Of a stretch of DNA of 64,000 nucleotides, positions 47,158-59,100 are shown in pieces (positions within the stretch are counted from its first letter, which is position 1; the number at the start of each line of letters is the position of its first letter). The notes below the pieces were generated by a model that made no database searches, was not told the origin of the DNA, and saw nothing but the letters and a program-made list of their open reading frames with translations. This DNA comes from Asterias rubens (taxonomy: Eukaryota; Echinodermata; Asteroidea; Forcipulatida; Asteriidae): the NCBI RefSeq assembly GCF_902459465.1, contig NC_047081.1, forward strand, positions 7,717,883 to 7,781,882. The letters are read 5' to 3'. A program made the position numbers and the translations under genes.

Positions 47158-50100
47158 CATTCATTCAGCAACTTGTTCAGTACCATCATGCTTTGTCTCA
47201 CACTCAGCGATCTCCTGACGATGGCTTGAGAGCGAGCTAGTCGAAAAATTGAGACCAGTTAACTCACTCCACGGCAGGGAAGATGATACTGAGAAGTCCC
47301 CTCGATCCCCCAGGCGAATAGTCAGACAGTAGTCCAGGCCAATTTCCGACCTTCTGCCCAGGTAGCAGTTAGTACGCAAAGGCACCTCTTTTCAGAACTG
47401 AAAAGTCTCCCCAGTTCTGGGAAATCTACCCCCCAAATTAGAGAAGTGTCCTGAACTTAAAAAATCTACTGTATGAGAAAATAAAGCAAGACAAGTTCTC
47501 AAAAGAACATAATCAACCTACGTAGCAAGTAGATGTATACACAGATGGTGTAACCGCAAACCAAATATACGTTGATGCCATTCATGCTTATTCTGAGGTG
47601 CTGAGCAAGGGGAAAGAAACGTCATGAAAAACAACCGCAAAAGATGTCAATAGTCTCTTCTAATCAGGGGAATTTATTGAAATATTTGTTAATTTGATGT
47701 AAAGGCCGAAATGATTTTCTCATCGAGGATAATCAAGTGAAACAGAATTGAATATTGACACATTTATTATCAATCATTCTAAAAACCCATGCATGGGAAA
47801 GGTCGGACAGTAGGAGTGTTAAATATTTGTTTATCTTGCAATGGAGGAAGGAAGTAGAACATTTAAATTACTAAAAAATAGTGGCAGCTTGGCAGATGGT
47901 TTGGCAGAATGCTGGATGCATTTCCTGCTCAAGACAATGTGGTTTCTGTTTATAGTTGTTTTTTGTTTGTTTACTATTCCAAACACATAGTTTTAGTTAT
48001 GTTGAAATTGCCTGTTTGTTTCAGCAACTTAAAGGCACTGGACACCTTTGGTATATTGTCAAAGACCAGTATTCTCACTTGGTGTATCCCAACATATGCA
48101 TTTAAAATAAAAAAAACTTTGAAAATTTGGACTCAATTGGTAATCGAACTTGCAAGAACATAATGAAAGAAAAACACCATTGTTGCATAAATTGTTTAGC
48201 TTTTTGAAGCCTAATAAAAGGGCTTCAGTCCTGAAGTCTATTCTCAGATTCAATTTTTTTACTGAGAATTTACTTCTTTCACAAAAACTACATTACTTCA
48301 GAGGGAGTCATTTCTCGTTTTATACTTTTAACAGCTCTCTGTTGCTCATAACCCAGTAAGTTTTATGCTAATATATTTTGAGTAATTACCAATTGTGTTC
48401 AGTGCCTTTAAAGAGGGGTTCAAAGGTCATTGTTTTGTGATGCCCTTATCTATCTATCGCTTTTTGACTCAGAACTTGGCCTCGGAATCCACTTTTCAAA
48501 AGTATACCTTTTCAGTTCAAAGTGCAAAGATTATTTTCACTTACATGCTGACATGTACTGACTGACCAAAAACTGAATAGTGGGCTATTATCAGACAGTA
48601 ATATCCAAAGTGTTTTTTGGCATACCTCACTTAGTGATAACCAGTGAACGATATTCCTCGCATAGCATTGCAAAATGCCACGCAAAATGTACGAGTTGTG
48701 ACTCAAAAGTTATCATTTGCTAGTAAATATTGGCATTTTTAATGAGTGTGTACAAAAAATTTCAGTCAGAATAATTTGCTTGGCGAAATCGTTGACTGAT
48801 AACAATATTATTATTAACCATTTCCTGCACCATTTATTTTAGTGATTGTTTCCTCATACTTTAACATACTTGGCAGAAAACAGGGCCCAATTTCATGGCT
48901 CTGCTTACATGTACCGCCAAATTCTGCGCTTACGATCATGATTCCCCGCTTACGTGCAAACGCCAAATTTCTGCGCTAGCCTTGTAAGCGTAGAATGCTG
49001 GGTGTGTTGAGTACGCATGCGCAGAAGCCAAGTTTCGCCGCTAACCTGTGAAATACGCTTGCCGCAAGCACAGAATTCCCTGCTTCCGTAAGCGTCGATT
49101 CTGTGCTTACGGTAAGCAGAGCCATGGAATTGGGCCCTGGTTGTACAAATTTAAAACAGGGTATCCAAAAAGACACCCCTCTGGCTAATACATAGAACAT
49201 ACATACTGAACTGATGGAATTCAATTTGTGAGGGATCGGTAGTCGGTCTGTTGTCTTGAGCATAGTCCCAATTTCATAAAGCCTGTAAGCTCAAAAATTT
49301 GCTAAGCACAGAATAGTTTTGCTTAGTAGACACAGGTTTCGCAGCCAAAAGATTGTTGTGACTGGTGCCCCACTAATTTTTTTACTGAGCAAATTAATTT
49401 TGTCAAGCAGTATTTTGTGCTGACATTCAGCTTTGTGAAAGTGGGCCCAGGCTTGTGACTGTGTACATGATATGATGAACTGTCACCCAGTTACTCATGC
49501 ATGCTGGCCGACACATCACCTGATCACTATAGAAAAATGACAATTCCCTTTGTGATGTGTTGATCAGTGAGCATGCATGCAACTGGGTTAGAGTTCATGC
49601 ATTGCTATGATTTATAAAGACAGTCCCCTTTAAAGGCACAGCCGTCGATTTCACAAAACTCTTCCTAACTTAAGACTAAACTTAGGACGAGTCCCAACCC
49701 TGCACTGTAGCATGCAGACCTTAAGATTAATCCTAAGTTAAGACGAGTTACTCGTCCTAACTCGAGTTAAGACGAGTCCTAACTCTTTGTGAAATCGACA
49801 GCTGGACACTATTGGTAGTAATTACTCAAAATAATTGTTAGCATACAAACTTACTTGGTAACAAGCAACGAAAAGCTGTTAATAATAAAAAAGTTGTGAG
49901 AAACGGTTACCTCCGAGGTAATGTAGTTTTTGAGAAAGAAGTAATTTCTCACTAAAATATTTGAATTGAATTAGTCGAGACCTCAGCTGAGATCTCAAAT
50001 TCAAGCATCTGAAGCACACCATGACAACTTGTGCGACAAGGGCGTTTTTTCTTCCATTATTCTTCCTGTTATTTTATGAATACATGTATGTTGAGATACA

Positions 50101-53100
50101 CAAAGTGAGAAGACTGATCTTTGACAATTACCAAAGGTGTCCAGCTGTGAAAATTGGTATAAAAGAATTAGCAAAGAAAAGAGGTGTCTGGATAATAAAC
50201 ATGGGAAAATGTAATCCATGTTAATTTTGTCAACCAACCTCAATATGAAGAACTAGAAATTTTCAGTTTTATTATTATTATGACTGACTCTATCCCCTGG
50301 TGTTTTTGCTAGTGTGTAAATCTCTGTTTAATGTGATCTTAGTTACATCCTCAATATGCTTTGATAATCTAATAAGTCTCTTGTAATGTATTCTTTTATT
50401 TTAATTTGACTTTTTATTTCCAGTGCCGCAGAATATGTTTGTTAATTAGATGGCGCTTTACAAATGTTTTTATTTTTATAATTATTAAAACTAATCTCAA
50501 ATGAAATGCTTTGGTGCAGATGAAGATATAATAGCGGATGTTCTGTTTTTTAATTTTCTTAATGCTTACCCCAGAAGCGACCGTCTACTTACGTTTGGCT
50601 CATCTTAGGATGTCCCTTGCTCATCCTTGCTCATTCCTTGGTGATCGTCTTGACTTGGTTGGCTGTCATCTTCATCCCAATCTCAAAGGTACAATGTAAT
50701 TGCATCTTCAAGATAACATATTTGTCACCTGGTTATATTTGGTTAGGTAATAAACCACAAGGGAACTCGACTGGCACCTCCAAACAAATTGAACAATACG
50801 TACATAGACTGCCAACATACAACTGGATCTAGCTCAGTTGGTAGAGTGTCAATACGATAATTCAGAGGTCTCTGGTTCAAGTTCCGCTTCAGTTGTCAGT
50901 CAATTTTTCTTTGTTCGAACCCAAACTGGTAAATTTTCATCTTATTTTGCAGCTAAACATGATCGCTGTGAGGAAAGTTCTCCTCCTACCCCCAGAGAGG
51001 CTAAGAATTAACAAGACGAGCACCTTCAAGGTAAGCGGCTTGTCAACTTTGTGCATTCTTAAAATATTTTGTAATATTTTTTTTTCTCTAGCCCTTTTTT
51101 GTAAAGAAAGCCCTTTATTACCACACTCAAAATTTCTTAACTATTTGATTTTTTCAGTTTAGACAGATCTGTTGTCATAATTCTGTTCATGATTGACTTT
51201 GATTTGAACTTTGTTAACTCTTTCCATGTGAATTGGCTACATCTACCTAGTGTTGCTGGATTGACAGCGCCCTCGCGCACTAAAAAACACAGTCGTATAG
51301 CCATATCTGTAGTCGCCAAATTTTGGATACCACCTTAGTCTTTGCATTAGTGTGTACTGTGTAAAGGCATTTTGTCAACTTATATGCATCTATGTTTTGT
51401 TTAAAGACACTAGACACTATTGGTAATTGTTAAAGATTAGTCTTCACATTTAATGTATCTCAACATATGCATAAAATAACAAACCTGTGAAAATTTGAGC
51501 TCAATCGGTCGCCGAAGTTGCGAGATATTAAAGAAAGAAAAAAACACCCCTGTCGCACCATGGTCACACGAAGTTGTGTGCTTTCAGATGCTTGATTTTG
51601 AGACATCACTTCAGAGGGAGCTGTTTCTCACAATGTTTTATACTCTCAACCTCTCCCCATTACTCGTGATCAAGAAAGGTTTTATGATAGTAATTATTTT
51701 GAGTAATTACCAATAGTGTCCAGACTGCCTTTAAACCCTTATTTTTTAAACCTCATCTTTTAACACTGTCCATCTTCTTCAGAGCGATGACCACACCCAT
51801 TCCTTTGAAGTCATCATGTGCTCCTATCAAAGTGTGAACCTCTATTATTATAAATACACCGTTGATGGAATGAACGTTATCCTCGTCAGTATCCTTTTAC
51901 CGCTGGATGTGGGAGGAGAGGAGGAAAGGGGAGGGGACTTGAAGTGGGAGGGGACTGGAAGGGGGTGGACAGGAAGGGGGTGGACTGGACTATAGGAATA
52001 AACATTACCTTAGTATTCAAGTTTTTTTGGAAAAAATTCTACATTTTTCCATAACTGCAGTACCTTGAAGTGAGGTTTTTCTCAAAGTGGATTATACTAT
52101 CCAAAGCTGCTGTACTCTAAATTTATACAGACTCTTTGTGGCACAGGCCTTTTTGAAATCTCATTAATTAAAATGCATCAAAGTCAATTGATATTGTAAG
52201 TAGCACAAGAGTCATGATTTATCCTTAAGCTTTTTGTACAGATTTGCTGATTTTTGTCGCAGTGACGATTGTTCTTGGCTATGCAGACGAAGATAATAAA
52301 GTGACTCAGCCCATCGTGGTATGTTTTACAATATATTTCTATGATTGAAAGGATTTTATTTTCGTTTGACTCAGTTTGTCTGGATTTCTTTCGGCATTAC
52401 AAAAAGAACAATCTATTTACTGCAGAGTTTTGCCTTGTACATTTCACTGACTAGCCATTAGGACTTGGGTAATAACAACAAATAATAACTGGTTCCTTTA
52501 TCATGTTTATAGCGCATTTTACAATAACCTATCGATGCACTTCACTTTAGTGCCCCGGTCTAGGGCCAATAACATTCCTTCAATCTTTCTCAGCTCATGG
52601 GGAGTAACCAGCCCCTAGCTGCCGTGGCCCTCCAAAGGCTTTTTCAAACACAATATCAGAATATCAACTTATACCCACCCCTGTACCCATTTATACCCCT
52701 GGGTGGAGAGAAGCAATTATGGTGAACTGTCTTGTTTAAAGACACAAGTTCCTAGTTCACTGGTAGTTGTTTTCAATTCATGAGTCTACAAGCTCTTTCA
52801 CTGTTATCATACCTTGGTTGTGTTAAACTAAATGTTTGTCTGTCCATAGGTTAGGGAACAAAAGCATCTTGCTATAATCTTATACCTAAATGTTGTCTTT
52901 AAATTGTACTATACCTATTATACCATACCTCATACTATATTGCTTTTGTAATTTCGACATAATTGTATATTATTGTATTAGTGTATTGTGTGACAGCATT
53001 GAAATAAATCCATATTTTATTTCACTTTTTTCTCGATTATTTAGAAGTTTGTCATGGGACTTCTTGCTATCATTCCTCTTGCTTACTACATTGGAATGGG

Positions 53101-56100
53101 AATAACAAGGTAAGAGTTTTGTGTCTAAGACTTTTTAGGATTCATAAGTTTGTTAAGTTTTGTTTTCCCCTGCTGACTTTTCTTTGCCAACTTTAAGCCA
53201 TCTATTTAAACCCTGTCTGATATTAGTTTATTCATGGTGTGTTGCGACTGAGCGGTTTAAGAGCACTGGATTCAAATTTCGGCCCTGGTATTTTTTTCTT
53301 GTTCTTTCTCTACAGCATATCGGCCCAGAGTTCCAATGCAGTCGGTGCCGTTCTGAACGCAACGTTTGGATCTATTGTTGAGTTGATTCTTTACGTCTCC
53401 ATGCTAGTCAAGATGAAAGACGACACCAAGATCTGTTACAATACTCTGGTCAAGTCAGCGCTGGTCGGAACACTCCTGGTCACCATGCTTTTTATTCCGG
53501 TAAGTTTTTTGTTTTTGTTCCAGTAATTAATTTTGTCATTTTTAAGGGCGAAAAACATCTTGATTAGTTTACTATCATTTGCCTACTTCCCTTCTGTTAT
53601 GGTTCATTTGAAGAACTTGGTCAAGCGGATTTTGTGCAATATTCTTGGATTTATGGATTTTAATGTATTTTTTTACAGATTTTATAATTGTAATTTTCAA
53701 TTTTTATGTTGTGTTTTCTCTTGTGGTTTGATATACCTTTGTAGGGTGTTTTCGTTTGGATCGCCTTTAGATAGTGATTATTTTTGCTTTTTGGTTAGCC
53801 ACAGGCTTGTGTGTTTTCTTTGTCTGTGCTGTTTGTGTGATGCCCGACAGTAATTAAATATATCAAGGGCAGGGTATACTTTTGGCAAGTTTTAAAGACC
53901 AAACAAATGGGTTGGGCACCAGTTGCAACATTGTAAATTTATGGAATGTCGGCTGGTAACCTGTTTCTGCTAAGCAATGTTTTATGCTTACAGGATTTAT
54001 GGACTCGCTGTGTTATTTTTCACTATTACTGTTATTGTTATTTACGTTTTAATTTGGCTTGTACCACCACCCATCATGTATGCGTATTTTTATGCATTTT
54101 TGTAAACCAAATTATTGTTGTTTGTGTTTATATTTACATATTTTTATATTTCAATTGATTGTTGTGCTCTTTAAAGGACCAGCTGGAGAGGGGAGCCCCT
54201 AGACAGGAACTTTGTTTCTTTTAGCCAACCCTTCGGGCTCCAGCGTTTCACTCTTTCCTTCCTCTGTATTTTAATTGCTCTTTGCTTTATCTTTTAAGGT
54301 TTTTACCAACGAAGGCAGTGGACACTATTGGTAATGCTCAAAATAATTATTGGCATAAAACCTTACTTGGTGACGAGTGGGGAGAGTTTGATAGTATAAA
54401 CATTGTAAGAAACGGCTCCCTCTGAAGTGACGTAGTTTTCGAGAAAGAAGTAGTTTTTTACGAACTTGATTTGTGTGACAAGGGTGTTTTTTTCTTTCAT
54501 TGTTATCTCTCAACTTCGTCGACCAATTGAGCTCAAGTTTTCACAGGTTTGTTATTTTATGCATAATGTGGAGATACACCAAGTGAGAGGACTGGTCTTT
54601 GACATTTACCAATAGTGTCCAGTGTCTTTATTCTACCCGGAAAATGAAACAAATAAACATTATATAATTCAGGGCTAATGTGATGCATAGATTGTGACAA
54701 TGATTTCTGCTTACTGTGATTAAGGGACTTAGCATGGTTGTGGGTGGTATCAAGCATAGTGTGCAGAAGTTCAATCTGAAGTCTGCTGCCGTCAGTTCTA
54801 CTCTACTCTTCATCTCTATTGTTGGGATGTTCTCCCCGTCCGTCTTCAACACTGTCTATGGCCTCTTTGTCTGCCAGGTAGGTGTGACTGTTGGAGAGAC
54901 TGTGCAAGTCTAGTGTGTATTTGGAGGGCACGGACCCATCGACCTCTAGATCAGAGACGTGTCTTTAGAGATTTGCGACATAGAGGGACCAGTTTTCTTT
55001 GGTCACATGGTTGCTGGCACCTTTTTTAGTCCAAATGCAACACAACCCAATGGGCAGACTAGTCTAGCATCCTGTATTCCCCGCATGGTTTTTGTTGCTG
55101 GCACCTTTTTCAGTCTAAAGCAGCACAACCCAATGGGCAGACTAGTCCAGCCCCCTGTATTCCCAGCAAGGTTTTCGTTGACGCAAAATGGCTTCAAATC
55201 GCAACTTGTCGCAACTCTCTTAATACACAGCCCAAATCCTTCTATTGACCCCCTTGCACGCGCGTCACACGCGGTGACTGATGCCACGCTCACTATGTTG
55301 GTGGGCAGTTAGGTTTACGCGTATTAACGCCGCATCGCATAGAATGCACACTTCACTGCACAACGCACGGCATAGAGTTATATATGAAAACGCACAGTGA
55401 AATTGCCCACCAGTATGGCGTATTCAAGATTTTTTTGATGATGACGTCAGGTGAAATGGGTCAATATTCTCTTTGCCAAATAGAAGGTTTTAGGACTGAG
55501 GGCCGAATAAAAGCTGCTTAGCATTTGGTCAGGCATTCCAATCTTGTCCGTTTCAATTAAATTTAGTGTGGAGTGATGTCACTAGATTAAACAGCGCCCT
55601 GGCATTGATACCAATGAAGACCTTTCATTGGAAAAGAGGCTGTGTTCGGTGTGTACAAGCATGCACTTTTTCATTGTTTACCCTCGGGAGATGGCAGGAA
55701 ATGATCTTGCAATCAAATTTATTTTGAGGTCTGATTTTTTTTTTTTTTAGAACTGCACCCAGAATATGACGACTGGGAATGATCTCCAATGCAGTGAATG
55801 CAGTCAAACGGTAAGCAACCACAACCTGTACAAAAAAGGTATTTCATTTTTCAATTTCATTAAAAAAAACGCAAAATGTTAGGAAATTCAGAAAAATATC
55901 AAAAGAAATTAAATTGAGCATAGTTTTTAGAATATAGAATAGATGTTCTATAAAAACATTTTATTTAGATCAATTTAATTATAAAAGTAAAAGCAAATGA
56001 AATTTTAGGAAATTCACAAAAATATAGAATGTTTTTCAAGAACTAGTAAACTTGCGGGTACAACCATTGTTAATCACTTTTGGAGGAGTGTTGGCTCTCA

Positions 56101-59100
56101 ATTAGCCGATGTGGTCACAAGGTTTCAGAACAGTGTACTCTACTTGAATGTAGCTGTATGTCCTGTGTGTTGTGTAATAATGCAGGTAAAAGAACCCAGT
56201 GCACTTATCTTAAAGGCAGTGGACACTATTGGTAACTGTCAAAGACTAGTCTCCACAGTTGGTGTATCTCAACATATGGATAAAATAACAAACCTGTGCA
56301 AATTTGAGCTCAATCGGTCATCGAACTTGCGAGATAATAATGAAAGAAAAAATACCCCAGTCACACGAAGTTGTGTGCGTTTAGATAGTTGATTTTCAAG
56401 TTCTAAACTCAAATTCGCGGAAAATTACTTCTTTCTCGAAAACTATGGCACTTCAGAGGGAGCCATAATTTCTCACAATGTTTTATACCATCAACCTCTC
56501 TGCCCATTACTCGTCACCAAGAAAGGTTTTACGCTACTAATTATTTTGAGTAATTACCAATAGCATCCACTGCCTTTAAGGGATGGTGTTTGCCCTGGTG
56601 TTACTGGATTGATTGGCTTTATATTTCGTCACAGCACCCTGTAAACCGTTACATGGTGCTGTGTAAAGGAAAAGCTCTCATAAACATACATGTAGCTCTG
56701 CATACCTTGCACAAAAAAAATACTGAGCGCTTTGAGACACCCATTGAGTGTGATAAAGCACTGTATAAGAACTCAATATATTACTCGTCTTGACGAGAAT
56801 TTTGTTCTTCCGCTATCCAGTTTGATCCAGACTCTAGTTTCTACACCTCCAAAGTGCGCCCTCTTGTGTACATCTGTGCAGTTTTCCAGCTCTTAGCGTA
56901 TGTCGTTGGTCTCATCTTCACCTTGAAGACTCATTCTCACATCATTCAAGAACAACTCCACTTACCAGGCAAGAAATTTATTTTATTGATGTTTTGTAAA
57001 TGATATTTGTTTTGATCATGATGTTCTTCTACTTTAGTCTGATTTGTTGGCCCTTGGGAATTTTGTTTTAAAATGTGATGAAAAAGCATGAATGTGTATT
57101 ACTTCTACTTCTACTTCCATATTTCTATATTCCTCCTTCTGTATTCTTATATTCTTTCTTTTTTCCAAGGACCAAATATTATGCCTGTTTTTGCAGTTGA
57201 CTGTTTTTGCTGTTGAGTTTTAGAAATAATTGAAAGTTGGTAATTTTTCCTTATTATGCAGTTTACTCTTTGTACGCATTGTTTTATAATTTGTAACCAC
57301 GAATGGTGCGTACATGGACAGCATTATGTGACTTAACCTCCACCTTTGGCCTCGTTCTTTTGCGCTCTATCAGTGCTCCGTTATTTCTCACAAATGGCGT
57401 GATAGTGTTTAAAGGTACCCATCGCACCATTCTTGCGAATTTATGGAACGATTGAACAATAACATGATTTCTCAGATGGAGTTTAATAAGAAGACTTAAA
57501 TTTTATTAGTGATTTAACTGACTGTTTGCTTTTGAATTTATTAATAAATGACAGTTGATTATTTTTCTATTTTATGCTGTTCACTATTTGTACACATTGT
57601 TTTATAACTGTTCTTTCTCTTTTAAACAGTGTTAATTGCTGATGACTAATTGCATAACAGAAAAGTTTTTGAAGAAATTGCATCTGTATTTTCTCTTCAT
57701 TATAAAATTTGTCTTTGCTTTTTGCTTGTTCTCATCCTTATACTGTGGCTGTGCGGAGATGTAGAACAAAGAACTACCCCAGTAGCTTTTTCCCTCGTAC
57801 TGCATCTCTTTGTAACTCCTTGCCTGGTGCATGTTTCCCTTCATCCTATGATCTGTCATCTTTGAAGAGGAATATCAATTCCTACCTTCAGCTCCACTGA
57901 GTTTCTGCATGTCTATGTTTTCTTTTTTGTAGCCCTTTACCTAGAGTGGCTTTTAGCCTTGTTTTGGCCGGCGAACTTTTAAAGTGTATTTGTGTTTGTA
58001 TTTATTTGATTTAAACCACTTTGTTTAATCTCGCCTAGATGTGTAACTGGTCTATTTGTCTTATTGTGTGTGGTTCCCCCTCCTGTGCGCCTTGAGCACC
58101 TCATTTTGGTGGATTTTGGCGCCCTATAAATGTTCTTTATTATATATATATTGTATTATTATATAATGAATAGGGTAGATGGCCTTAGCTTTCGATCCAA
58201 TCCGGACCTTCTTCAGAGGCATAAAACAAGTACAAACAAATACATATCCATTTATAGAAAAAGAGAGGGGGAAAGGGATTAAGGAAAGGATCCAGAAAGA
58301 AGCGGGAAAATAACAGCCAATCAAAGTTCCTATTTCAGAAACAATATTGGTGGCTATGAACCAATAGGAGTGGAGTGGCGAGGACAAAGGATGTTTAGAA
58401 TGAAAGGAAGGGTTACTGGACCATAAAAGTGGTAAAAAAGTATTGTTCGACAACAATGCAGGGAGACATGAAAGGGTAGGATTAGAGAGCAAGTTGCATC
58501 ATGATGCAACTAACAATGGTCAATTAATAAGAATAGCAAGATCAAATGTTCTTTATTATATATATATTGTATTATTATATTGTACTATTCATTATCAATA
58601 TTGTATTATTATTATAAAACTTGTGTTGCATTTTTGTGTTTTTATCTGATATCAGACTATTCTTTTCCATTTTTTCTGTGTTTTATAACTTGTGAAATGT
58701 GTTCAACTTTTATATCTTATGTTGCCTCAAATTTGTGTATGAATCATTGGAAACAATTCAGTGTAAACTATTATATAATCATATTTCTTGTGATTTGCTT
58801 TGAATTTTTAAAATGCTTAAAATCTGTGTCATTGCAAGTTTTACTGCTGTATGCTTTTGGCTTTGAAAGAAAAACTAGATAGAACATTTAAAACATTGTT
58901 TTTGTTGTTGAAATTGTATTTGTAGCGAGCTCTCAGGAGCATGCCACGATGCATTGGGGTTGTATAAAAAGCGCCGTCATCCTACTATTTGCGGTCGTGT
59001 TGATGTCACTGTGTGCTGAGGTCGTAGTTCAAAACATCCAACCAGTCCTTATTAGTCTCAACCTTCCACATGTAAGTTCTAAATGTTGGAAACTCACTTA

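Noticed and set aside
47100..47160. CRISPR-like short repeats
   Set aside because: A simple (aatc)n microsatellite with no spacers, in an animal intron.
50826..50897. Possible functional tRNA gene
   Set aside because: Internal promoter boxes are good, but the acceptor ends do not pair and no clear anticodon arm forms.
53533..53853. 106-codon Cys/Phe-rich ORF after CAX exon 12
   Set aside because: It lies in an AT-rich intron, has no domain and would conflict with the well-supported exon 12-13 junction.
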